Assembly (NCBI RefSeq): GCF_001897685.1
Contig: NZ_MKUG01000001.1
Location: 1 to 64,000, forward strand
Source: Thiobacillus sp. 65-1402
Lineage (GTDB): Bacteria > Pseudomonadota > Gammaproteobacteria > Burkholderiales > Thiobacillaceae
Length of the DNA: 64,000 nucleotides
Direction of reading: 5' to 3'
Shown one piece after another: positions 18,964 through 27,342 of this stretch. The position numbers and the translations under genes were made by a program. Below the pieces are notes generated by a model. It saw only the letters and a list, made by a program, of their open reading frames with translations, was not told the origin of the DNA and did no database searches. Every line of letters begins with the position of its first letter. Within the stretch, counting starts at the first letter, position 1.

Positions 18964-20128
18964 GATTCCCGTACTTTTTCTGCTTGCCCTCGGCGCCCTG
19001 ACGGGCTGCGCCGGCACCAACCTGCGCGGCACCGGCGACCTCGGCGTCGTCATCGAACGCGCCAGCGGCAGCGTGCAGATTCTCGACACCAGCCAGCGCA
19101 CCAGCCTGGCGAAAGTGGAGGGCCTCGGCGATCTCTCCCACGCCTCCGTCAGCTACTCGCGCGACGCGCGCTATGCCTATGTATTCGGCCGCGACGGCGG
19201 ATTGAGCAAGATCGATCTGCTGACCCAGCGCATCGATCGCCGCATCATCCAGGGCGGCAACAGCATCGGCGGCGCCATCTCGCCCGACGGCAAGCTGGTC
19301 GCGGTGGCCAACTACGAACCCGGCGGCGTGAAAATATTCGACGCGGACACGCTCGCGCTGGTCGCCGACATTCCCGCCAGCGGCGCCGATGGCACGCGCT
19401 CCAAGGTCGTCGGCCTGGTCGATGCCCCCGGGCAGCGCTTCGTGTTCAGCCTGTTCGAGGCCGGCGAGATCTGGGTCGCCGACATGCACGACCCGCAGCG
19501 GCCGGGCCTGCGCAAATTCGCCGCTGCCGGCAAGGAGCCCTACGACGGCATGATCACCTCCGACGGCCGCCACTACGCCGCCGGCCTCTTCGGCGAGGAC
19601 GGGGTGGCCCTGCTCGACCTGTGGAACCTCGACGCCGGCGTCAGGCGCGCGCTGGTCGAGTTCGGCCGCCACGGCGAGAAACTGCCGGTCTACAAGATGC
19701 CCCACCTGGAAGGCTGGGCCGCGACCGGCGGCCGGATCGTGCTGCCCGCGGTCGGCAAGCACGAAGTCATCATCGCCGACCAGACCAACTGGAAGGAAGT
19801 CGCGCGCGTTCCGGTCGCCGGCCAGGCGGTGTTCGCGGTGGCGCGCCCCGACGGACGCCAGGTGTGGATCAACTTCGCGTTTCCCGACAACGACACGGTG
19901 CAGGTGCTCGACCTGCCCTCGCAGCGCATCGTGCAGACCTTGAAGCCCGGCAAGGGCGTGCTGCACCTGGAGTTTTCCCCGCGTGGCGAGCAGGTCTGGC
20001 TTTCGCTGCGCGACGAGAACCGCATCGAAATCTACGACCCCGATACCTTCGCCCGCATCGGCACCCTGCCTGCAGAGAGCCCGAGCGGAATCTTCTTCAC
20101 CGTGCGTGCCCACAGGATCGGACTATGA
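18953..20128 (+). CDS. nirF: Heme d1 biosynthesis protein NirF (lipoprotein, d1-type propeller)
   Basis: A 391-residue protein related to the d1 domain of NirS but without a cytochrome domain. The N-terminus ends in a lipobox (LTGC, Cys18), so it should be a periplasmic lipoprotein. Propeller repeats with dispersed Tyr-Val-Phe-x-Arg-Asp-Gly strands (VFGRDGGL) follow. NirF acts late in heme d1 synthesis, by family knowledge as the dehydrogenase that makes the acrylate side chain, binding the d1 precursor. Its stop overlaps the start of nirDL (ATGA). Confidence 0.92.
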   Translation: MRARIPVLFLLALGALTGCAGTNLRGTGDLGVVIERASGSVQILDTSQRTSLAKVEGLGDLSHASVSYSRDARYAYVFGRDGGLSKIDLLTQRIDRRIIQGGNSIGGAISPDGKLVAVANYEPGGVKIFDADTLALVADIPASGADGTRSKVVGLVDAPGQRFVFSLFEAGEIWVADMHDPQRPGLRKFAAAGKEPYDGMITSDGRHYAAGLFGEDGVALLDLWNLDAGVRRALVEFGRHGEKLPVYKMPHLEGWAATGGRIVLPAVGKHEVIIADQTNWKEVARVPVAGQAVFAVARPDGRQVWINFAFPDNDTVQVLDLPSQRIVQTLKPGKGVLHLEFSPRGEQVWLSLRDENRIEIYDPDTFARIGTLPAESPSGIFFTVRAHRIGL

Positions 20129-21135
20129 GCGACCTCCAACTCAGCCTGCTCAACGATTTCCAGCGCGGCTTTCCGCTGACCCCACGGCCCTTCGACGGCA
20201 TCGCGCAGCGCCTCGGGCTGGACCTCGAGGCGCTGCTCGACACCCTGCGCCGGCTGACGCGGGAAGGCGCCATCAGCCGCGTCGGCGCGGTGTTCCGCCC
20301 CAACCGCGTCGGCGTCAGCACGCTCGCCGCCATGGCCGTGCCGGAAGGACGGCTTGACGAGGTGGCCCGGCTCGTCAGCGCGCGCCCCGAGGTCAACCAC
20401 AACTACGAACGCGAACACCGCTTCAACCTCTGGTTCGTCGCCACGGCCGCAAACCCGGCGCAGCTGGCGCAGGCGCTGCACGACATCGAGCAGCAGACCG
20501 GCCTTGCGGCCATGCGCCTGCCCATGGTGCAGGACTACCACATCGACCTCGGCTTCGACCTGCGCCGCAGCGTCGGCCTGACTGACCGGCACCAGCAGAA
20601 AGCCGCCCCTTCGCGCGCGCTCGAACTCGACGCCCTCGACTACGCCCTGGTCGAGGCGATCCAGGAAGGCCTGCCCCTGGTGGCGCGCCCCTATGCCGAA
20701 GTCGCGGCATTCATCGGGACGTCGGAAGCCGACGTGCTGATCCGGCTGGGGCGGCTGCTCGATCACGGCGTCATCAAACGCCTGGGCATCGTCGTTCGCC
20801 ACCACGAGCTGGGCTTCCGCGCCAATGCCATGGCGGTGTGGAACATCCCGGACCGGCTGGTCGACGAATTCGGCCGCTGCGTCGGCGCCTCGGGCCTGGT
20901 GAATCTCTGCTACCAGCGCCCGCGCCGCCTGCCCGAGTGGCCCTACAACCTGTTCTGCATGATTCACGGCAAGGATCGGGACGCGGTGCTGGAACACCTC
21001 GACCATCTGCGCGACCAGTGCGGGCTGACGGAGTTTCCCTGCGAGGTGCTGTTCAGCAAGCGGCGCTTCAAGCAGACCGGCGCACGCTACCTCGCGGCGC
21101 AGCCGAAGGCGGTGGCGGAGGCGGAGACGACTTGA
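20125..21135 (+). CDS. nirDL: Siroheme decarboxylase NirDL, fused NirD and NirL
   Basis: The 336 residues hold two homologous AsnC/Lrp-like modules: NirD-like (about 5-155, with EHRFNLWFVATA) and NirL-like (about 168-325, with RRLPEWPYNLFCMIHG), joined by a short linker. Each begins with a winged helix and ends with an effector-like ferredoxin fold. In many denitrifiers these are separate proteins; together with NirG and NirH they remove two acetate carboxyls from siroheme to give 12,18-didecarboxysiroheme. The start overlaps the nirF stop by four bases and its stop shares one base with nirG. Confidence 0.92.
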   Translation: MSDLQLSLLNDFQRGFPLTPRPFDGIAQRLGLDLEALLDTLRRLTREGAISRVGAVFRPNRVGVSTLAAMAVPEGRLDEVARLVSARPEVNHNYEREHRFNLWFVATAANPAQLAQALHDIEQQTGLAAMRLPMVQDYHIDLGFDLRRSVGLTDRHQQKAAPSRALELDALDYALVEAIQEGLPLVARPYAEVAAFIGTSEADVLIRLGRLLDHGVIKRLGIVVRHHELGFRANAMAVWNIPDRLVDEFGRCVGASGLVNLCYQRPRRLPEWPYNLFCMIHGKDRDAVLEHLDHLRDQCGLTEFPCEVLFSKRRFKQTGARYLAAQPKAVAEAETT

Positions 21136-21578
21136 TGGACGAGCTTGACCGCGCCCTGATCAACACCCTGCAAGGCGGCTTCCCGATCTGCGAACGGCCC
21201 TATGCCGAGGTGGCGGCGCGCGTCGGCAGCGACGAGGCGACCGTCATCGCCCGCGTCGACAGCCTGCTCGCGCGCGGCCTGCTGTCGCGCTTCGGCCCCA
21301 TGTACCACGCGGCGCAGATGGGCGGCGCGCTAAGCCTGGCGGCGATGGAGATCCCGCCCGCGGACTTCGAGCGCGTGACGGAAATCGTCAACCGTCAGCC
21401 CGAGGTGGCGCACAACTACGAACGCTGCCACCGCCTCAGCATGTGGTTCGTGCTCGCCACCGAAACCGCCGCCGCGCAGCAGGACGCGATCGCGCGCATC
21501 GAGCGCGAGAGCGGCTATCCGGTCTACAACATGCCGAAGATCCGCGAATATTTCGTGGAACTGAAACTGCACGTATGA
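21135..21578 (+). CDS. nirG: Siroheme decarboxylase subunit NirG
   Basis: A single 147-residue AsnC/Lrp-like module, homologous to the NirD half of the preceding protein, with CHRLSMWFVLATE in the effector fold. Start (ATG at 21135-21137) and preceding stop overlap as TGATG, so translation is probably coupled. NirG works with NirDL and NirH in the decarboxylase. Assignment as G and not a second D rests on position and is by eye. Confidence 0.88.
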   Translation: MDELDRALINTLQGGFPICERPYAEVAARVGSDEATVIARVDSLLARGLLSRFGPMYHAAQMGGALSLAAMEIPPADFERVTEIVNRQPEVAHNYERCHRLSMWFVLATETAAAQQDAIARIERESGYPVYNMPKIREYFVELKLHV

Positions 21579-22075
21579 ACGCCCGCGACGACTTCCGCCC
21601 GCTCGACGACACCGACCGCCGCATCATCCAGGCGACGCAGGCCGGGCTGCCGCTGACGCCGCGCCCCTACCACGCCGTCGCCGAACAGCTCGGCGTGGCG
21701 GCGGACGAGGTGATGCGGCGCATGCAGCGCATGCTCGATCTCGGCGTCATCCGCCGCATCGGCGCCGTACCCAACCACTACGCGCTGGGCTACCGCGCCA
21801 ACGGCATGACGGTGTGGGACGTCGCCGATGAGCGCATCGACGAACTCGGCGAGCGCATCGGCCAGCTCGACTTCGTCACCCACTGCTACCGGCGCCCGCG
21901 CCATCTGCCCGACTGGCCCTACAACCTGTTCGCCATGGTGCACGGCAGGACGCGCGAGGAAGTGGAGGCGAAGGCCGCGCTCATCGCCGAGGCGCTGGGC
22001 ACGGCGAGCCGCGCGCGCGACATCCTGTACAGTACGCGCATCCTCAAGAAAACCGGACTGCGCATCGGCGCCTAG
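21575..22075 (+). CDS. nirH: Siroheme decarboxylase subunit NirH
   Basis: A 166-residue AsnC/Lrp-like module of the NirL type, with RRPRHLPDWPYNLFAMVHG matching the second half of NirDL. It completes four decarboxylase modules in three genes (DL, G, H). The ATG overlaps the nirG stop by four bases (ATGA). Confidence 0.9.
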   Translation: MNARDDFRPLDDTDRRIIQATQAGLPLTPRPYHAVAEQLGVAADEVMRRMQRMLDLGVIRRIGAVPNHYALGYRANGMTVWDVADERIDELGERIGQLDFVTHCYRRPRHLPDWPYNLFAMVHGRTREEVEAKAALIAEALGTASRARDILYSTRILKKTGLRIGA

Positions 22076-22085
22076 GAGATCAGCC

Positions 22086-23285
22086 ATGTTCCGCATCTCT
22101 CGATACATGCAGGAACTCGCCCAGCCGACCCCGCTCGGCCCCGAGCGCAAGCCGCCCGGCCCGGTGGTGATCTGGAACCTGGTGCGGCGCTGCAACCTCA
22201 CCTGCAAGCACTGCTATTCGATTTCCGCCGACAAGGACTTCCCGGGCGAGCTCGGCACCGACGAGGTGTTCGCGGTGATGGACGACCTCAAGCGCTTCCG
22301 GGTGCCGGTGCTCATCCTCTCCGGCGGCGAGCCGCTCTTGCGCCCCGACATCTACGCCATCGCGCAGCGCGCCAAGGACATGGGCTTCTACGTCGGGCTG
22401 TCGTCGAACGGCACCCTGATCGACGAGACCAACATCGAGCGCATCGCCGCGATCGGCTTCGACTACGTCGGGGTTTCGCTCGACGGCATCGCCGCGACCC
22501 ACGACCGCTTTCGCCGCATGGACGGCGCCTTCGACGCCTCGTTGCGCGGCATCCGCCTGTGCCGCGACCGCGGCATCAAGGTCGGCATCCGCTTCACCCT
22601 GACCCAGGACAATGCGCAGGACCTGCCCGCGCTGCTGCAGCTGATGGAGGACGAGCGGCTCGACAAGTTCTACCTCTCGCACCTCAACTACGCCGGCCGC
22701 GGCAACACCAACCGCAAGCACGACGTGGTGCACCGGGCTACGCGCCAGGCGATGGACCTCTTGTTCGACACCTGCTGGCGCCACCAGCAGGCCGGGCTGC
22801 ACAAGGAGTTCGTCACCGGCAACAACGACGCCGACGGCGTCTACCTGCTGATGTGGATACGCCGGCACTTCCCGGCGATGGAAGGCCACATGCGCGCCAA
22901 GCTCGCGCAGTGGGGCGGCAATTCCAGCGGCGTCAACATCGCCAACATCGACAACCTCGGCAACGTGCACCCGGACACCTTCTGGTGGAACTACAGCCTC
23001 GGCAACGTCAAGGAGCGGCCGTTCTCGGACATCTGGCCCGATACCAGCGACCCGCTGATGGCCGGGCTCAAGGCCAGCCCGCGCGCGGTCAAGGGGCGCT
23101 GCGGCGAATGCGCCTACTTCGACATCTGCGGCGGCAACACCCGGGTGCGCGCCTACCAGCTCACCGGCGACCCCTGGCAGGAGGACCCGGCCTGCTACCT
23201 CGACGACGAGGAGATCGGGGTCACCACACCACACGAGCGGCTGACCGTGACGCCCTATGTGCCGCTGCGACGGGTGGCGCGCTGA
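22086..23285 (+). CDS. nirJ: Radical SAM protein NirJ (heme d1 biosynthesis)
   Basis: A 399-residue cytoplasmic radical SAM enzyme. The SAM cluster motif is CNLTCKHC (Cys36, Cys40, Cys43), followed by the SAM-binding LSGGEPLL. A C-terminal SPASM-like cysteine set (CGECAYFDICGGNTR) binds a second cluster. NirJ replaces two propionate side chains by oxo groups on the route to heme d1. It has a proper ribosome site (GGAG at 22076-22079) ten bases after the nirH stop, and its stop shares one base with the nirN start. Confidence 0.95.
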   Translation: MFRISRYMQELAQPTPLGPERKPPGPVVIWNLVRRCNLTCKHCYSISADKDFPGELGTDEVFAVMDDLKRFRVPVLILSGGEPLLRPDIYAIAQRAKDMGFYVGLSSNGTLIDETNIERIAAIGFDYVGVSLDGIAATHDRFRRMDGAFDASLRGIRLCRDRGIKVGIRFTLTQDNAQDLPALLQLMEDERLDKFYLSHLNYAGRGNTNRKHDVVHRATRQAMDLLFDTCWRHQQAGLHKEFVTGNNDADGVYLLMWIRRHFPAMEGHMRAKLAQWGGNSSGVNIANIDNLGNVHPDTFWWNYSLGNVKERPFSDIWPDTSDPLMAGLKASPRAVKGRCGECAYFDICGGNTRVRAYQLTGDPWQEDPACYLDDEEIGVTTPHERLTVTPYVPLRRVAR

Positions 23286-24838
23286 TGCAGCACTTTTCCC
23301 GCCTCTGCATGCTTGCCGCCGCCCTGCTGGCAAGCTCGCCCGTGTCCGCCGCCGAACCGGTGCCCGCCGTCTACGCGCAGCACTGCGCCAGCTGCCACGG
23401 CGCCGACCGCCTCGGCGGCAGCGGCCCCGCGCTCTTGCCGGAGAACCTGGAGCGGCTGCGCAAGCCCGAGGCGCTGAAGGTCATCGCCAACGGCCGCGCC
23501 GCCTCGCAGATGCCGGGCTTCGGCGACAAGCTCAGCGCCGCCGAGATCCAGGCGCTGGCCGATTTCGTCTACACGCCGCCGGCGAGTGTGCCCGCGTGGG
23601 GGCTCGCCGAGATCGCGGCCTCGCGCATCGAGCATTTCAAGGCCGGCAGCCTGCCGGACACGCCCGCATTCAAGGCCGACCTGCTCAACCTCTTCGTGGT
23701 GGTGGAAACCGGTGATCACCACGCCACCCTCTTCGACGGCGACAGCTTCACGCCCATCCACCGCTTCCAGACCCGCTTCGCCCTGCACGGCGGGCCGAAG
23801 TTCACGCCCGACGGGCGCTACGTCTATTTCGCCTCGCGCGACGGCTGGATTGCCAAGTTCGACATCTGGAACCTGAAGACCACCCACGAGATCCGCGCCG
23901 GCATCAACACCCGCAACCTGGCGGTGTCGGGCGACGGGCGCTACGTGATCGTCGGCAACTACCTGCCGCAGACCCTGCTCGTGCTCGACGCCGCCGACCT
24001 CACGCCGCTCAAGCTGATCGAGGCGAAGGACGACACCGGCAAGCGCTCGCGCGTCTCCGCCGTCTACGACGCGGCGCCGCGCAAGAGCTTCATCGCCGCG
24101 CTGAAGGACGTCAAGGAGGTGTGGGAAATCCCCTACAGCGACGACCACGAGCCGATCTACCCCGGGCTGGTGCACGACTACCGCATGGCCGAGGCGCTCG
24201 CCGACAAGGGGCCGTTCCCGGTGCGGCGCATCCCGCTCGCGGACTATCTCGACGATTTCTATTTCGACCAGTCCTACACCCACCTGATGGGCGCCTCGCG
24301 CGAAGGCGGCAAGGGCCAGGTGATCAATCTCGATGCGCGCATGAAAGTCGCCGACCTCGATCTGCCCGGCATGCCGCACCTCGGCTCCGGCATTACCTGG
24401 GAGTATCAGGGGCGGCCGGTGATGGCGACACCCAACCTCAAGTCCGGCGTGGTCAGCATCATCGACATGAAGAACTGGCAGGTGATCAAGCGCATCGACA
24501 CCCTGGGGCCGGGATTCTTCATGCGCAGCCACGAGAACACCCCCTACGCCTGGACCGACAATTTCATGAGCCCGGCCAAGGACACGCTCAGCATCATCGA
24601 CAAGCGCAGCCTGGAAGTGGTGCGCACGCTCACGCCTGCGCCCGGCAAGACCGCGGCGCACGTCGAATTCACCCGCGACGGCCGCTACGCCCTGGTCAGC
24701 ATCTGGGAGATGGACGGCGCCCTGGTCATTTACGACGCGGCGACGTTCGCAGAGGTCAAGCGCCTGCCCATGAGCAAGCCCTCGGGCAAGTACAACGTCT
24801 ACAACAAGACCACGCGCTCGGCCGGCACCAGCCACTGA
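23285..24838 (+). CDS. nirN: NirN, c-type cytochrome with d1-binding propeller
   Basis: A 517-residue paralogue of NirS. A signal peptide (about 1-22) is followed by a short cytochrome c domain with CASCH (Cys34, Cys37, His38) and an eight-bladed d1-type propeller. It keeps SHENTPYAWTD where NirS has its active-site histidine region. NirN by family knowledge performs the last oxidation of the d1 side chain or hands d1 to NirS. It is the last gene of the nir train. Nothing resembling nirE or a c551 gene follows. Confidence 0.92.
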   Translation: MQHFSRLCMLAAALLASSPVSAAEPVPAVYAQHCASCHGADRLGGSGPALLPENLERLRKPEALKVIANGRAASQMPGFGDKLSAAEIQALADFVYTPPASVPAWGLAEIAASRIEHFKAGSLPDTPAFKADLLNLFVVVETGDHHATLFDGDSFTPIHRFQTRFALHGGPKFTPDGRYVYFASRDGWIAKFDIWNLKTTHEIRAGINTRNLAVSGDGRYVIVGNYLPQTLLVLDAADLTPLKLIEAKDDTGKRSRVSAVYDAAPRKSFIAALKDVKEVWEIPYSDDHEPIYPGLVHDYRMAEALADKGPFPVRRIPLADYLDDFYFDQSYTHLMGASREGGKGQVINLDARMKVADLDLPGMPHLGSGITWEYQGRPVMATPNLKSGVVSIIDMKNWQVIKRIDTLGPGFFMRSHENTPYAWTDNFMSPAKDTLSIIDKRSLEVVRTLTPAPGKTAAHVEFTRDGRYALVSIWEMDGALVIYDAATFAEVKRLPMSKPSGKYNVYNKTTRSAGTSH

Positions 24839-24979
24839 GCTTGCGCCGCGGCGGCGGGCGTCCGCCGTCCCGTGCGCGAGCCAGCGGCAGCCTCGAAGCA
24901 GGGACCGTTGCCTTAGGGCCGGTTGACTGGGTAAGCTGTTCTTTTGACAGCGTCGCCTTGCAAAACAGGGCTTTCTGGC

Positions 24980-26434
24980 GTGAAGCAATCCGACCCCTTG
25001 CTATTCCGGCAGCAGGCGCTGATCGACGGCGAATGGCGCGATGCCGCCGACGGCGCGCGCTTCGCCATCCACAATCCCGCCACTGCGGAAACCGTCGGCC
25101 ACGCGCCACGCTGCGGCGCCGCCGATGCCGAGCGCGCGGTCGCAGCGGCGCACGCAGCGTTTGCCGGCTGGCGCGCGACGCCGGCCAAAACCCGGGCACA
25201 GTTGCTGCGCCGCTGGTTCGACCTGATGCTTGCCCACCGCGACGACCTCGCCGCGATCATGGTCAGCGAGCAGGGCAAGCCGTTCGCCGAAGCGCGCGGC
25301 GAGATCGACTACGCGGCGAGCTTCATCGAGTGGTTCGCCGAGGAGGCACGGCGCGTCTACGGCGACGTGGTGGCGTCGCCGTGGGCGGAGCGGCGCATGC
25401 TCACGCTGCAGCAGCCGGTGGGCGTGGCGGCATTGATCACGCCGTGGAATTTCCCTGCCGCGATGCTGACCCGCAAGGCCGGCGCGGCGCTCGCCGCCGG
25501 CTGCACGGTGGTGGCGAAGCCGGCTTCGCAGACGCCGTTCACCGCGCTGGCGCTGGCCGAGCTGGCGCAGCGCGCAGGGCTGCCGCCCGGGGTGTTGAAC
25601 GTGGTCACCGGCGATGCGGCGACGATCGGCGGCGTGCTGACCGCGCACCCGCTGGTGCGCAAGCTGTCGTTCACCGGCTCGACAGCGGTAGGCAAGCAGC
25701 TGCTCGCGCAGAGCGCCGCCACGCTCAAGCATGTGTCGCTCGAACTCGGCGGCAATGCGCCCTTCATCGTGTTCGACGACGCCGATCTCGACGCCGCGGT
25801 GGCGGGCGCGCTCGCCAGCAAATACCGCAACAGCGGACAGACCTGCGTGTGCGCCAACCGGGTGCTGGTGCAGGATGCGGCGTTCGACGCCTTCGCCGAA
25901 AAATTCGCCGCCGCCGCCGCCCGCCTGAAGGTGGGCAACGGCTTCGAAGCCGGGGTGGAGATCGGCCCGCTGATCAGCGCCGCCGCATTGCGGAAAGTCG
26001 AGGCGCACATCGCCGATGCGCTGGCGCAGGGCGCGACACTGCTCGCCGGCGGCAGCCGCCATGCGCTCGGCGGGCAGTTCTTCCAGCCCACGGTCTTGCG
26101 CGACTGCACGCCCGGCATGCAGGTGTGCCGCGACGAGACCTTCGGCCCGGTGGCGCCGCTGATCCGCTTTACCGGCGAGGCGGAAGCGATCCGCATGGCC
26201 AACGACACCGAGTTCGGGCTTGCCGCCTACGCCTACACCCGCGACCTCGGCCGCGCCTGGCGGCTGGCGGAGGCGCTCGACTACGGCATGGTCGGCATCA
26301 ACGCCGGCCTCATCTCCACCGCCGAAGCGGCGTTCGGCGGCGTCAAGCAGTCGGGGCTGGGCCGCGAAGGCGGCCGCAGCGGCATCGGCGAATATCTGGA
26401 AAGCAAATACGTCAACCTGGGCGGGCTGGGGTGA
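24980..26434 (+). CDS. gabD: NAD(P)-dependent aldehyde dehydrogenase, succinate-semialdehyde dehydrogenase type
   Basis: A 484-residue ALDH with all catalytic parts: ITPWNFP, the glutamate in LELGGNAPF near residue 254 and the nucleophilic cysteine in NSGQTCVCANR near residue 287. The paired cysteines and the surrounding sequence match GabD, which oxidises succinate semialdehyde to succinate. The start is probably GTG at 24980, which gives the usual GabD length; TTG at 24944 would add 12 residues. Its stop overlaps the next gene by four bases (GTGA), so it may serve arginine/polyamine breakdown with the arginase. Confidence 0.86.
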   Translation: MKQSDPLLFRQQALIDGEWRDAADGARFAIHNPATAETVGHAPRCGAADAERAVAAAHAAFAGWRATPAKTRAQLLRRWFDLMLAHRDDLAAIMVSEQGKPFAEARGEIDYAASFIEWFAEEARRVYGDVVASPWAERRMLTLQQPVGVAALITPWNFPAAMLTRKAGAALAAGCTVVAKPASQTPFTALALAELAQRAGLPPGVLNVVTGDAATIGGVLTAHPLVRKLSFTGSTAVGKQLLAQSAATLKHVSLELGGNAPFIVFDDADLDAAVAGALASKYRNSGQTCVCANRVLVQDAAFDAFAEKFAAAAARLKVGNGFEAGVEIGPLISAAALRKVEAHIADALAQGATLLAGGSRHALGGQFFQPTVLRDCTPGMQVCRDETFGPVAPLIRFTGEAEAIRMANDTEFGLAAYAYTRDLGRAWRLAEALDYGMVGINAGLISTAEAAFGGVKQSGLGREGGRSGIGEYLESKYVNLGGLG

Positions 26435-27339
26435 AGCCGGCCCACCGCGCAGCCGCGCGCTCCGTCGTCGTCATCGGCGCCGCCAGCGGCGCCGGCGCGC
26501 CCGACCCGGCCACCGGCGAGGGGCCGGACGCGCTGCGCCGCTGGCGGGTGTTTCGCGGCTCGCCGCTGCAGCATGTGGAATGGAACGCGATCCTGCGGGT
26601 GCCGCGCGCGCAACGGGACACGCCGCTGCATGCCGTCGCGGCGCTCGGCGCCCGCCTGGCCGGGGAGGTGGCAGCAGTGCTGCAGGCCGGCCATTTCCCG
26701 CTGGTGGTGGGCGGCGACCATTCCTGCGCCATCGGCACCTGGAGCGGCGTGCGACGTGCTTTGGCCGAGCGCGGCCCGATCGGCCTGATCTGGATCGACG
26801 CCCACATGGACAGCCACACCTTTGCCACCACGCCGAGCGGGCAGATTCACGGCATGCCGCTGGCCGCCCTGCTGGGCCACGGCGAGGCGGAACTCACCGC
26901 CATCGACGGCGCGGAAGCCAAGCTGCGTCCGGAGCACGTCTGCCTGATCGGCGTGCGCAGCTTCGAGGCGGGCGAGGCGGCGCTGCTGCACCGGCTGGGG
27001 GTGCGGGTGTTCGACATGGAGGAAGTCCGCCGGCGCGGCCTGGCCGAGGTGTTCGACGACGCCGTGGCCATCGTGCGGCACGGCACCGCCGGTTTCGGCG
27101 TGAGCGTCGATCTGGATGCGCTCGACCCCGAGGAGGAGCCGGGGGTAGGCAGCCCGGTGCCCGGCGGCCTGCGCCGCGCTGAGCTCGCCGCCGCGCTGTC
27201 CCGTTTGCGCGGCGACCCGGCTTTCGCGGCGATGGAAATCGTCGAGTACAACCCGCGGCGGGACCGCGGGCGCGCCACCGCCGACGCCGCCGGCGCGCTG
27301 CTCGACGCCGTCGTGCCGCTCAAGCCGCCGGCGCGCTAG
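26431..27339 (+). CDS. rocF: Arginase (ureohydrolase family)
   Basis: A 302-residue manganese enzyme of the ureohydrolase family. The metal motifs are GGDHS, DAHMDSH and SVDLDALDP. Spacing and flanking sequence (GGDHSCAIGTWSG) favour arginase, which splits arginine into ornithine and urea; agmatinase or formiminoglutamase cannot be fully excluded. It starts with GTG, overlapping the aldehyde dehydrogenase stop. The following gene is convergent with only three bases between stops. Confidence 0.83.
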   Translation: MKPAHRAAARSVVVIGAASGAGAPDPATGEGPDALRRWRVFRGSPLQHVEWNAILRVPRAQRDTPLHAVAALGARLAGEVAAVLQAGHFPLVVGGDHSCAIGTWSGVRRALAERGPIGLIWIDAHMDSHTFATTPSGQIHGMPLAALLGHGEAELTAIDGAEAKLRPEHVCLIGVRSFEAGEAALLHRLGVRVFDMEEVRRRGLAEVFDDAVAIVRHGTAGFGVSVDLDALDPEEEPGVGSPVPGGLRRAELAAALSRLRGDPAFAAMEIVEYNPRRDRGRATADAAGALLDAVVPLKPPAR

Positions 27340-27342
27340 CGC

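Noticed and set aside
24852..24867. Terminator after nirN (CGGCGG/CCGCCG)
   Set aside because: Short stem in a GC-rich repeat-like stretch, no T-run; could arise by chance.
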